From NCBI GenBank assembly GCA_902546765.1, contig CACCLG010000004.1:1-64000 (forward strand): 64,000 bases of DNA, read 5' to 3'. Each line of letters starts with the position of its first letter. Within the stretch, counting starts at the first letter, position 1. This DNA is from an uncultured Pelagibacteraceae bacterium (lineage in GTDB: Bacteria; Pseudomonadota; Alphaproteobacteria; Pelagibacterales; Pelagibacteraceae). The position numbers and the translations under genes are program-made. The notes beneath the pieces were generated by a model. It worked only from the letters and a program-made list of their open reading frames with translations. It was not told the DNA's origin and did not search any database. Below are positions 7,859-16,288 of the stretch, one piece after another.

Positions 7859-7892
7859 AGACAATATTAGTTACATTTGTTAAAACATATCC

Positions 7893-9041
7893 ATGTTTTG
7901 GACAGAGTTGATACTTATATTTATAGTAATTGTTTTATTATATTTTTTATTTAAAAAAAATATTAAGCCAGAAAACATTGCTCCTACTATTAATAAGACA
8001 AATAAAGACGACTTAGGTAAAAGAATAATAATAGAGGAATTAGAGGATCAATTTTTTGCTTTAGACAAATATAACTTAATTAAATATCTTAACAAAAGCG
8101 CAAAACAACGTTTTGGAGAAGGTTTAATTGATAAAAATATTTCAAGTGTAATAAGAGATACAAAATTACTTGAAACAATCGAAAATGCTATTAAAGATCA
8201 AACTACAAAAAATGTAAATGTAGAAATAAATTTACCATCTTATCAACTTTACAAAATTTACGTTATACCTGGCCCCACTCATTTGTTTCCAGAAGCAGAT
8301 TCTGTCGTATTATTTTTAAAAGATTTTACAGAAATAACAAAAGCACAAAAATTAAAAACTGATTTTGTTGCTAACGTAAGTCATGAGTTAAGAACCCCTT
8401 TAGTATCAATCAAAGGTTCTTTAGAAACTATTCTTGGACCAGCTTCAAATGATCAAGAAGCGCAAAAAAAATTTATGTCGATCATGTCTGATCAAGTATT
8501 AAGAATGGAAAATCTTATCAACGATTTATTGATTTTAAGTAGAATTGAACTAGAAGAACACATTAAGCCTAATAAAATAATCAACTTAAATGATATTTTT
8601 ACAAATATAAAAAGTAATTTTGAAATAATATTAAAAAAAAAAAGTATTAATTTGCATCTAGATCTTATGAAACCAACCTTAGTGTTTGGTGATAATGATA
8701 AATTGTTAACTGTGTTTTCAAATTTAATTGATAATTCAATAAAATACTCTCAAAATGGCAAAAATATATATGTAAATAGTCAAAATAGCGAAGGTAAATT
8801 AATTGATAAAAATATTGTAATTAGCATTAAAGATGAAGGTGTTGGAATACCTCAACAATTAATTCCAAGAATAACTGAAAGATTTTTTAGAGTAGATGAA
8901 GAAAAAAGTAAAAAGGCTGGTGGTACAGGTTTAGGTTTAGCTATCATGAAACATATTATATCTCAACATAGAGGTGATTATGAGATTCTCAGTAAAGTAG
9001 ATAAAGGTACTGAAGTAAAGATATATCTTCCAACAAAATAA
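7893..9041 (+). CDS. phoR: phosphate-regulon sensor histidine kinase
   Basis: PhoR is the membrane kinase/phosphatase that controls PhoB according to phosphate supply, via Pst and PhoU. The protein has 382 aa: one N-terminal membrane helix (~5-20), a PAS-like domain (~45-145), and the HisKA dimerisation helix with the phospho-accepting His164 in 'NVSHELRTP'. The HATPase domain follows with N box 'NLIDNSIKYS', G1 'DEGVGIP' and G2 'GGTGLGLA'. It is short compared with E. coli PhoR. It is separated from phoB by pstS-C-A-B-phoU, all on the same strand. No strong ribosome binding site precedes the ATG. Confidence 0.88.
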   Translation: MFWTELILIFIVIVLLYFLFKKNIKPENIAPTINKTNKDDLGKRIIIEELEDQFFALDKYNLIKYLNKSAKQRFGEGLIDKNISSVIRDTKLLETIENAIKDQTTKNVNVEINLPSYQLYKIYVIPGPTHLFPEADSVVLFLKDFTEITKAQKLKTDFVANVSHELRTPLVSIKGSLETILGPASNDQEAQKKFMSIMSDQVLRMENLINDLLILSRIELEEHIKPNKIINLNDIFTNIKSNFEIILKKKSINLHLDLMKPTLVFGDNDKLLTVFSNLIDNSIKYSQNGKNIYVNSQNSEGKLIDKNIVISIKDEGVGIPQQLIPRITERFFRVDEEKSKKAGGTGLGLAIMKHIISQHRGDYEILSKVDKGTEVKIYLPTK

Positions 9042-9135
9042 TAAATTTAAAAACTTGTTTAAAATTAACACTTATTCAATCAATTTTTAACAAATCTTTT
9101 GTTGATTAGTATCTTAGTTAAATTAAAATTTTAAT

Positions 9136-9744
9136 ATGACTAAGGTGTTAAATTGTATTTTGATTATTATATATTTTTCAATATCAATGATTGCGAAAAG
9201 TAATGCATCTGATATTTCTACAATTTTAAAAAACCAGCAATTAACCGTTTTTGATATTGGTATTTTTAGATTGCACGAAGACTTAAAGAGTGCATATCCT
9301 GAAATTAAAAAACATAAAGATGTACCATACGAAGATATATACATAGATGTTCTTAGTTCCTATTGGAGAAATACAGTAGATTTAATTGTTTCAATTCCAG
9401 TAAATGAAAATTTAAAAAAAGAGAACTACATGTCAGATTCATTGAGATGTCGAAACATATTTAATTCTGTTAGAGATCATTTACTGAGAAATGAAAATAT
9501 GAGTAATTATAGGTTTACTATGGCGACAAGCTATTTAACAACTATCTTTTCTACTCCATCTAGTTGGCCAAAATGGCGTTTTGATCAAAGCGTGCTTGAA
9601 GAATTGGTTAATTTGGTAAAACTGGAAGTTGTTTTAAGACCTACTCCAGATCTTGCTTTTAAGGATAATGTTAATCCAGTCTCATGCAAAGGTGGTTTGG
9701 AAACCGAAAATAACGAGATTATTTTCTCAATGAAATACAACTAA
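9136..9744 (+). CDS. secreted protein of unknown function between phoR and pstS
   Basis: It encodes 202 aa with a signal peptide ending near 'IAKSNASD'. The mature protein has two cysteines ('SLRCRNIF' and 'NPVSCKGG') that could form a disulfide, and several Trp/Tyr-rich stretches ('SSYWRNTV', 'SSWPKWRF'). I recognise no family. Its position between the phosphate sensor and the phosphate-binding protein suggests an accessory role in phosphate acquisition. This is an inference from context only. A TTTTAAC-AAAT-CTTTTGT stretch about 45 bp upstream is a very weak Pho-box candidate. Confidence 0.7.
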   Translation: MTKVLNCILIIIYFSISMIAKSNASDISTILKNQQLTVFDIGIFRLHEDLKSAYPEIKKHKDVPYEDIYIDVLSSYWRNTVDLIVSIPVNENLKKENYMSDSLRCRNIFNSVRDHLLRNENMSNYRFTMATSYLTTIFSTPSSWPKWRFDQSVLEELVNLVKLEVVLRPTPDLAFKDNVNPVSCKGGLETENNEIIFSMKYN

Positions 9745-9754
9745 AAGGTTATGT

Positions 9755-9783
9755 TTTTAACAAAACTGTAACAATTCCGTAAT
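9755..9783 (+). promoter_or_regulatory. PhoB box upstream of pstS
   Basis: TTTTAAC-AAAA-CTGTAAC-AATT-CCGTAAT forms three 7-mers with 4-bp spacers. This matches the Pho-box architecture (CTGTCAT direct repeats at 11 bp). It lies 66 bp before the preferred pstS start, leaving room for a -10 near 9794-9800 and an untranslated leader. Confidence 0.68.
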
Positions 9784-9849
9784 ATTTAAGATTCAATTAA
9801 TTTATAGGAGTCTAAAATCTTTTAATAAACTATGAAAGGATTAAAGATA

Positions 9850-10881
9850 ATGAAAAAACTAACTATAATAATTGCTTCGCTTGTTGCTTTAACGGTCGCA
9901 ACAGTTGCTCAAGCAAGAGATCAAATTAAAATAGTTGGTTCATCTACAGTATTCCCTTACGCAACTGTTGTTGCTGAAAGATTCGGTGGTTCAGGATTTA
10001 AAACTCCTGTAATCGAATCTACTGGTACTGGTGGAGGAGCTAAACTATTCTGTGCTGGTGTTGGTGAGCAACATCCAGATATTACAAATGCATCAAGAGC
10101 TATGAAAGATAAAGAGAAAGCTCTATGTAAGAAAAACGGTGTAAATGAAATTGTTGAGATTGTGATTGGTAACGATGGTATCACACTAGCTTACAGCAAA
10201 GATGCAAAACCAGTAAATTTTACTAAAGAACAATTATATTTAGCACTAGCTGCTCATACAGTTGTTGATGGTAAATTAGTTCCAAATATTTATAAAACTT
10301 GGGACCAAATTGACCCTAGCTTACCAAAACAAAAAATTTCAGTGATGATCCCGCCAGGAACATCAGGAACTAGAGATGCTTGGAATTCTTTAGTAATGAA
10401 AAAAGGTATGACTAAAGAAGCTAAAGCTCTTTATAAAGCTGGTTTTGAAGCTGGAAATAAAAAATATAAAAAACCTCAAAAACTTTACAGAGAGGATGGT
10501 GCTGCTATTGAAGTAGGAGAAAACGATAGTTTAATCATCCAAAAGTTAACTCAAGATAAAGATATGTTTGGTTTCTTTGGTTTCAGTTATTTCTTGGCTG
10601 CTAAAGATAAATTACAAGCTGCTAGCATAGATGGTGGACAACCCTCTCTAGCGAGTATTCAAGACTACAGTTATGCAGTTGCAAGACCATTATTTTTCTA
10701 TGTGAAAAAAGCTCACGTTGGCGTTATTCCAGGATTACATGAGTTTGTGAAAGAATTCACAACAAAGAAAGCTATTGGAAAAGGTGGTTATCTAGCAGAC
10801 ATTGGTTTAGTGCCATTAGATAAAACGTTGTATAAAACAACCAGAACTAATGCCACCAAACTAGTTGCTATGGGAGATTAA
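9850..10881 (+). CDS. pstS: phosphate ABC transporter, periplasmic phosphate-binding protein
   Basis: PstS captures phosphate in the periplasm for PstCAB. I place the start at the second ATG (9850), because GAAAGGA lies 9 nt upstream and translation then begins directly with a classic signal peptide ('MKKLTIIIASL...AQA'). The track start at 9832 lacks a well-placed ribosome site. The mature protein has 'IVGSSTVFPYATVVAE', 'ESTGTGGGAKLFC', 'DITNASRAMK' and 'PPGTSGTRDAW', the phosphate-ligating segments of PstS. A strong hairpin terminator follows, so pstS should be transcribed in excess over the permease genes. Confidence 0.95.
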   Translation: MKKLTIIIASLVALTVATVAQARDQIKIVGSSTVFPYATVVAERFGGSGFKTPVIESTGTGGGAKLFCAGVGEQHPDITNASRAMKDKEKALCKKNGVNEIVEIVIGNDGITLAYSKDAKPVNFTKEQLYLALAAHTVVDGKLVPNIYKTWDQIDPSLPKQKISVMIPPGTSGTRDAWNSLVMKKGMTKEAKALYKAGFEAGNKKYKKPQKLYREDGAAIEVGENDSLIIQKLTQDKDMFGFFGFSYFLAAKDKLQAASIDGGQPSLASIQDYSYAVARPLFFYVKKAHVGVIPGLHEFVKEFTTKKAIGKGGYLADIGLVPLDKTLYKTTRTNATKLVAMGD

Positions 10882-10902
10882 TTATTTCTTTAATAACAAA
10901 TG

Positions 10903-10936
10903 AAAAAAAAGGGGTCTTTTTAGGCCCCTTTTTTTT
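10903..10936 (+). terminator. rho-independent terminator/attenuator after pstS
   Basis: An A8-GGGGTC arm pairs with GGCCCC-T8 (one G-U pair) around a TTTTTA loop. The T8 tail doubles as the termination U-tract. Partial readthrough into pstC is needed because there is little room for another promoter before 10972. Confidence 0.88.
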
Positions 10937-10971
10937 ATAAACAGAGTAAAGTCTTTATTAGTGGAGATTCT

Positions 10972-12357
10972 TTGAACTTAATATTATTTACATTTATTGT
11001 TCTTCTTGGTTTCACAAGTTATTATTTTGGACGAAAAAAAGCATACACAATTCAATATACAAAAAAAAGATTAACTGCATTACCTCAATTTTATGGTTAT
11101 TATCTTGCGATTTGGTGTGCAATACCGGCTTTTATAATTTTTTCTTTATGGGCAATTTTTGAGCCTACAATTGTAAAATTGCTTATCTTAAGTGATTATT
11201 CAAATCAAGGTTATCTTGATAATGAATTAAATTTAATTTATGAAAAAATAAAATCATTGTCTCGAGGTCAATTTACTGGAGAAATTACACCCTTCATTGA
11301 AGCTTCAGCTAAAAAATACATAAATCTTCGATCAATAGCCCAAAGTTCAAAAGTTGTTATAGTGTTATCAGCAATTATTGCGTCTGGGGCCTACGCTTAT
11401 AAAAGAATTTCATCTAATTCTAGAACAAGAGAGCCAGTTGAAAAATTTTTGAAAGCAGTTTTATTTACAGCTTCTTTAGCTGCAATATTAACTACTGTTG
11501 GAATAATTTTCTCACTTATATTTCAAACTATAGATTTTTTTAAAGTAATCCCATTATTTGATTTTGTCTTTGGAACTCATTGGTATCCTGCAAAAGCTTT
11601 TGTTAGAGATTCATCTGAGGCTTTAGATCCGTCAATGTACTCCGATACTTTTGGAGCAGTCCCTATTTTTGCGGGAACTTTTTTTATTGCTTTCATAGCT
11701 ATGTGTGTTGCTATTCCTATTGGATTAATGAGTGGAATTTATTTGGCTGAGTATGCATCAATTAAAGTTAGACAATACGCAAAACCTTTAATTGAAATTT
11801 TAGCAGGTATACCAACAGTTGTTTATGGGTTTTTTGCTGCTCTAACAGTTGGACCTTTTTTAAAGGAAATAGGTAATAGCATGGGTTTAGACGTTTCAGC
11901 TGAAAGCGCTTTAGCGGCAGGCGGAGTAATGGGCATTATGATTATACCATTCATTTCAAGTTTAAGTGACGATGTGATTACAAGTGTACCTCAAAGTTTA
12001 AGAGATGGAAGTTATGCCATGGGAGCAACCAAATCAGAAACAATAAAAAAAGTTATTTTTCCTGCAGCATTACCAGGTATTGTTGGTTCTATTTTATTAG
12101 GTGTTTCAAGAGCTATTGGAGAAACAATGATAGTTGTTATGGCCTCTGGTTTAGCTGCTAATTTAACTTTAAATCCATTAGAATCTACTTCAACAATTAC
12201 AGCGCAAATTGTTGTAATATTAATTGGAGATCAAGCTTTTGGCGACCCAAAAACGCAAGCTGCATTTGCTTTAGGTATGTCATTATTTTTAGTAACGCTC
12301 TGTTTGAATATTGTGGCCTTAAGAGTAGTTAAAAAATATAGAGAAAAATATGAATAA
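10972..12357 (+). CDS. pstC: phosphate ABC transporter, permease PstC
   Basis: This inner-membrane permease has 461 aa. The start is TTG, supported by GTGGAG six bases upstream. The N-terminal ~190 residues hold extra membrane segments and a hydrophilic stretch, typical of long alphaproteobacterial PstC. The permease core begins near 'FAGTFFIAFIAMCVAIPIG'. The conserved loop 'EILAGIPTVVYGFFA', the EAA-type 'SLRDGSYAMGATKSETIKKV' and 'GVSRAIGETMIVVMASG' identify PstC. It overlaps pstA by 8 bp. Confidence 0.92.
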   Translation: MNLILFTFIVLLGFTSYYFGRKKAYTIQYTKKRLTALPQFYGYYLAIWCAIPAFIIFSLWAIFEPTIVKLLILSDYSNQGYLDNELNLIYEKIKSLSRGQFTGEITPFIEASAKKYINLRSIAQSSKVVIVLSAIIASGAYAYKRISSNSRTREPVEKFLKAVLFTASLAAILTTVGIIFSLIFQTIDFFKVIPLFDFVFGTHWYPAKAFVRDSSEALDPSMYSDTFGAVPIFAGTFFIAFIAMCVAIPIGLMSGIYLAEYASIKVRQYAKPLIEILAGIPTVVYGFFAALTVGPFLKEIGNSMGLDVSAESALAAGGVMGIMIIPFISSLSDDVITSVPQSLRDGSYAMGATKSETIKKVIFPAALPGIVGSILLGVSRAIGETMIVVMASGLAANLTLNPLESTSTITAQIVVILIGDQAFGDPKTQAAFALGMSLFLVTLCLNIVALRVVKKYREKYE

Positions 12358-13618
12358 AAATAAAGAACAATTATTAAATAAAAGATATAAAGCTGAAAAG
12401 AGATTTCGATTATACGGTCAAAGTGCAATTTTTATGGCACTTTTATTTTTAATAATCTTTATTTTTAAAATTTTTTCGACAGGCTATTCAGCCTTTCAAA
12501 AAACTTGGCTTATTGTTCCAGTTACTTTTGATGCTGAATTAATGATGTTAGAGCAAAATCCTTCTAAAGAGGATTTAAAAGATGCTGATTATTACGATAT
12601 AGCATTAAAATCAATGGCTGATTTAGATCCAAATGCTAATGAGAATCAAGAAAATGAGCTGAAGAGAATGGTTTCTTACTTTTTCGAAAGAGAGATTAAA
12701 AGAGAACTTTTAAATGACCCTTCATTAATTGGAAAAACTAAAGATGTTTATTTAACTGCCTCAGATGATTTAGATCAAGTATTCAAAGGCAATTATCCAA
12801 GAGATTTACCTGAAGATCAAAGAAGAGTTACGGATTATCAATTAAAGATTTTCGATCAACTTGTAGAACTAGGAAAAGTTGAAAGTAAATTCAATTTAAG
12901 TTTTTTTACATATCCTGATTCAAGAGAAGCTGAATTAGCTGGTATAGCAAGCTCATTTATGGGATCAATATTTTCTATACTTGTTTGTTTAATGATAGCG
13001 TTTCCTGTAGCAGTTCTAGCAGCTATTTATTTAGAGGAATTTGCTCCTAAAAACAGATTTACTGATTTTATTGAGGTAAATATAAATAATTTAGCAGCAG
13101 TACCTTCAATTGTTTTTGGTCTTTTAGGACTGGGTATTTTACTTGCTGTATTTCAATTACCTAGGTCAACACCTTTAGTCGGTGGAATAACTTTATCGTT
13201 GATGACTTTACCAACAATTATTATTGCTTGTAGAGCATCTTTAAAAGCAGTTCCTCCAAGTATAAGAGAGGCAGCACTTGCAATGGGTGCTAGTAAAATG
13301 CAAACTACAATGCATCATACAGTTCCGTTATCTATGCCAGGGACTTTATCCGGTACAATAATTGGTTTAGCCCAAGCATTAGGCGAAACGGCACCTTTGA
13401 TATTGATTGGCATGGTGGCTTTTGTAAATACAATACCAGGATCTCCTTTAGATCCAGCTGCAAGTTTGCCAGTGCAAATTTATATTTGGGCAGAAAGCGC
13501 TGAAAGAGGTTTTGTCGAGAAAGTTTCTGCCTGTATTATGGTTCTATTAGGATTTTTAATTATAATGAACTTATTTGCACAAATAATTAGACATAAATTT
13601 GAAAAAAAATGGAGTTAA
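12350..13618 (+). CDS. pstA: phosphate ABC transporter, permease PstA
   Basis: This permease partner of PstC has 422 aa. A membrane helix at ~25-45 is followed by a hydrophilic insert (~50-195), as in PstA proteins with the DUF3333-type N-terminus. The core permease has '[17 protein letters not shown]', the EAA loop '[19 protein letters not shown]' and '[17 protein letters not shown]'. It is coupled to pstC by an 8-bp overlap and to pstB by a 1-bp gap. Confidence 0.92.
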   Translation: MNKNKEQLLNKRYKAEKRFRLYGQSAIFMALLFLIIFIFKIFSTGYSAFQKTWLIVPVTFDAELMMLEQNPSKEDLKDADYYDIALKSMADLDPNANENQENELKRMVSYFFEREIKRELLNDPSLIGKTKDVYLTASDDLDQVFKGNYPRDLPEDQRRVTDYQLKIFDQLVELGKVESKFNLSFFTYPDSREAELAGIASSFMGSIFSILVCLMIAFPVAVLAAIYLEEFAPKNRFTDFIEVNINNLAAVPSIVFGLLGLGILLAVFQLPRSTPLVGGITLSLMTLPTIIIACRASLKAVPPSIREAALAMGASKMQTTMHHTVPLSMPGTLSGTIIGLAQALGETAPLILIGMVAFVNTIPGSPLDPAASLPVQIYIWAESAERGFVEKVSACIMVLLGFLIIMNLFAQIIRHKFEKKWS

Positions 13619-13619
13619 G

Positions 13620-14375
13620 ATGATAAAGATAAGTTCAAAAAATGTAGATGTTTTCTATGGAAAAAAACAAGCTCTATTTAATATAAATTTAGATATTGAA
13701 GAAAATCAAGTTACAGCACTAATTGGGCCTTCAGGTTGTGGTAAATCTACTTTTTTAAGATGTCTAAACCGAATGAATGACGTAATTGATATATGTAGAG
13801 TAAAAGGGCAGATTATAATCAATGATTTTGATATCAATGACAAAAGTTGTGATGTTGTTAGATTAAGAGAAAAAATTGGGATGGTTTTTCAAAAACCAAA
13901 TCCTTTTCCCAAAACTATTTATGAAAATATTTCTTATGGTCCAACAATTCATGGTATGGCTCAATCAAAGAATGAAATGGATGAAATAGTTGAAACTAGC
14001 TTAAAAAAGGCAGCATTATGGGAAGAGGTTCAAGATAGACTTCATGAGCCGGGCACAGGGTTATCAGGAGGTCAACAGCAAAGATTATGTATAGCAAGAG
14101 CTATTTCAGTTAAACCTGAAGTTATTCTCATGGATGAGCCTTGCTCTGCTTTAGATCCCATTGCTACAGCTCAAATTGAAGAATTAATTGATGAACTAAA
14201 AAAAGACCATACTATCATAATAGTCACTCACTCAATGGCACAAGCTGCAAGGGTCTCTCAAAATACTGGTTTTTTTCACTTAGGAGAATTGATTGAACAT
14301 GGCTCTACTGATAAAATATTTAAGAATCCTGAAAATAAAAAAACTCAGGATTATATCACTGGGAGGTTTGGATAA
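13620..14375 (+). CDS. pstB: phosphate ABC transporter, ATP-binding protein
   Basis: This is the ATPase of phosphate import, 251 aa. I use the ATG at 13620, which has GGAG five bases upstream. The track start (TTG at 13599) lies inside pstA and lacks a ribosome site. Walker [10 protein letters not shown], '[15 protein letters not shown]' (a PstB hallmark), signature LSGGQQQRL and Walker B '[13 protein letters not shown]' are intact. Its stop shares a base with the phoU start (TAATG). Confidence 0.96.
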   Translation: MIKISSKNVDVFYGKKQALFNINLDIEENQVTALIGPSGCGKSTFLRCLNRMNDVIDICRVKGQIIINDFDINDKSCDVVRLREKIGMVFQKPNPFPKTIYENISYGPTIHGMAQSKNEMDEIVETSLKKAALWEEVQDRLHEPGTGLSGGQQQRLCIARAISVKPEVILMDEPCSALDPIATAQIEELIDELKKDHTIIIVTHSMAQAARVSQNTGFFHLGELIEHGSTDKIFKNPENKKTQDYITGRFG

Positions 14376-15082
14376 TGACCGAAGCACCGCATACTGTAAA
14401 GTCTTACGAAGAAGAGCTTAAAAATTTAAATAGCAATATAATTAAAATGGGTGGTTTTTGTGAAAAGTCTTTAGGGAAGGCTATTCAAGCTATTACCACT
14501 AGAAACAGTGATAATGCGGAAGCTGTTATAAAGGATGACGAAAAAATAGATAAGTTTGAAACTTTAATAGAGCAACAGGTAGTAAATCTTATTGCTTTAA
14601 GACAGCCAATGGCTATAGATCTTAGAGAAACAGTTACTGCTTTAAAAATATCTTCTGATCTTGAGAGAATAGGTGATTTAGCAAAAAATATTTCCAAAAG
14701 AACCCTTTTGTTAAATGAGAATTTACCAAAAAATTTAGTAGATGCTATCATAAGAGTCTCTTCTGATGTTCAAAAACAATTAAAATCAATATTGGATGCA
14801 TACCTAGAAAGATCTTCGGCTATGGCAATTAATGTATGGGAAAGCGACGAACAAATTGATGATTTAACCAATTTATGCATGCAAGAAGTGATTAAATATT
14901 TAAAAGAAAATGAAAAAAACTTAAGTGATGGAACGCACTTATTATTTGTAACTAAAAATATAGAGAGGATAGGTGACCATACAACTAACATTGCAGAGCA
15001 AATATACTATTTAGTTAAGGGAGAATATCTTGAGGGTGATCGACCTAAAGGTACAGAACCTATTGTTACAGGAGAAAAGTAA
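14375..15082 (+). CDS. phoU: phosphate transport regulator PhoU
   Basis: This is a 235-aa, all-helical protein with two PhoU repeats. Each has the metal-binding type motif: 'SSDLERIGDLAKNI' (~90-105) and 'TKNIERIGDHTTNIAEQI' (~190-207). PhoU links the Pst transporter to PhoR so that the kinase is silenced when phosphate is plentiful. A GGGAGG ribosome site lies 8 bases before the ATG. It sits directly between pstB and phoB, the canonical order. Confidence 0.95.
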   Translation: MTEAPHTVKSYEEELKNLNSNIIKMGGFCEKSLGKAIQAITTRNSDNAEAVIKDDEKIDKFETLIEQQVVNLIALRQPMAIDLRETVTALKISSDLERIGDLAKNISKRTLLLNENLPKNLVDAIIRVSSDVQKQLKSILDAYLERSSAMAINVWESDEQIDDLTNLCMQEVIKYLKENEKNLSDGTHLLFVTKNIERIGDHTTNIAEQIYYLVKGEYLEGDRPKGTEPIVTGEK

Positions 15083-15085
15083 AAT

Positions 15086-15769
15086 ATGCCGGCTCACATT
15101 TTTATAGCTGAGGACGAAACTTCGATAATAACCCTTCTAAAGTATAACCTTGAAAAAGAGAGTTACAAAGTAAGTTTCTGTGAAAATGGTGAACAAGCGC
15201 TTAAACAAATTAAAGATAAGCATCCTGACTTAATTTTAATGGATTGGATGTTGCCTGATTTATCGGGTGTTGAAGTATGTAAGAATTTAAAGAAAGATAA
15301 TAAGTATAACGACATACCAATAATAATGTTGACAGCGAAAGGTGAGGAAGAGGACAAATTAAGAGCCTTTGACACAGGTGCTGATGATTATGTTACAAAG
15401 CCGTTTAGTCAAAAAGAACTTAATGCAAGAATTAAATCACTACTTAGAAGATCAAAACCATATTCTTCAGTTGATGTTGTTGAGTTTACAGATCTAAAAA
15501 TAGATAGAATAACAAAAAGAGTTTATAGAAATAACGTTGAAATATCTTTGGGTCCTACAGAATTTAAATTATTAGATTTTTTTATCAAAAATCCAAAAAG
15601 GGTGTACTCACGAGAACAGCTTTTAAATAATGTTTGGGGTGAAAATATTTATGTAGAAACTAGAACCGTCGATGTACATATTAGAAGATTAAGACAGGCT
15701 ATTAATATAGATAAAACTAAGCCTTTAATAAGAACTGTAAGATCAGCAGGTTATTCTTTAGAATCTTGA
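15086..15769 (+). CDS. phoB: phosphate-regulon response regulator
   Basis: This OmpR/PhoB-type regulator has 227 aa. The receiver domain (1-120) has the acidic cluster Glu9-Asp10-Glu11, phospho-acceptor Asp53 ('LMDWMLPD'), Thr in 'MLTAKGEE' and Lys in 'VTKPFS'. The C-terminal winged helix (~130-227) contains the recognition region 'TRTVDVHIRRLRQAI'. It should bind the Pho-box-like repeats noted here. Its 3' end overlaps sixA on the other strand by 19 bp. Confidence 0.94.
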   Translation: MPAHIFIAEDETSIITLLKYNLEKESYKVSFCENGEQALKQIKDKHPDLILMDWMLPDLSGVEVCKNLKKDNKYNDIPIIMLTAKGEEEDKLRAFDTGADDYVTKPFSQKELNARIKSLLRRSKPYSSVDVVEFTDLKIDRITKRVYRNNVEISLGPTEFKLLDFFIKNPKRVYSREQLLNNVWGENIYVETRTVDVHIRRLRQAINIDKTKPLIRTVRSAGYSLES

Positions 15770-16275
15770 AGGTCTTTAGGTCTCATAAATTCCTTAATTA
15801 AACCATTTCCATCTAATTTATTCCATTCATTAAAATCAAAATAAATTTTTGCAAAAGCAGATGTTGGAAATTTAAAGTTTAATAACTTAAAATGGTTGTT
15901 GTTATGATTTTTTGTCAGTGACCGGACTAGATTTCTAACAGCAGGCTCGTGATTAATTAAAAGCACAGATTTAAATTTTTTAGGTATTTTTTTTATTATA
16001 TCTATAATTTTATCTTCACTTGTTAAGTATAATTTTTTTGAGGAATTAATTTTTTTCGGTTTTTCAATTTTTTTTAATAAAATTTTTAATGTTTTCTTTG
16101 TTCTTTTTGATGATGAAAGTAATATATAATCAAATTTATATTTTTTTTTAACAAAAAATTCACAAATCTTTTTTGCATTTTTCTTGCCACGCTTACTTAA
16201 AGTTCTTTCATGATCGTCAAGATTTGGATGGTCCCAGCTAGATTTTGCATGACGCATAACGTATAATTTGAGCAT
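15751..16275 (-). CDS. sixA: SixA-like phosphohistidine phosphatase
   Basis: This is a histidine phosphatase superfamily protein. The catalytic 'YVMRHAKSSW' (Arg8-His9 with the start chosen here) and the second histidine in 'LLINHEPAVRNL' are visible. The track extends the ORF to 16368, but the start at 16275 places 'MLKLYVMRHAKS' at the N-terminus as in the family and removes an antisense overlap with ppk. It is about 174 aa long. It sits between phoB and ppk on the opposite strand, only 13 bp from the ppk start. The lysine-rich interior is usual for this genome. Its target here is unknown. Confidence 0.82.
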   Translation of the reverse strand: MLKLYVMRHAKSSWDHPNLDDHERTLSKRGKKNAKKICEFFVKKKYKFDYILLSSSKRTKKTLKILLKKIEKPKKINSSKKLYLTSEDKIIDIIKKIPKKFKSVLLINHEPAVRNLVRSLTKNHNNNHFKLLNFKFPTSAFAKIYFDFNEWNKLDGNGLIKEFMRPKDLQDSKE

Positions 16276-16288
16276 AAAGTTTAAATAT

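Noticed and set aside
7859-7892. Pho-box-like sequence directly upstream of phoR
   Set aside because: The similar elements (GTTACA and GTTAAAA) are 9 bp apart rather than 11, so the phasing is wrong.
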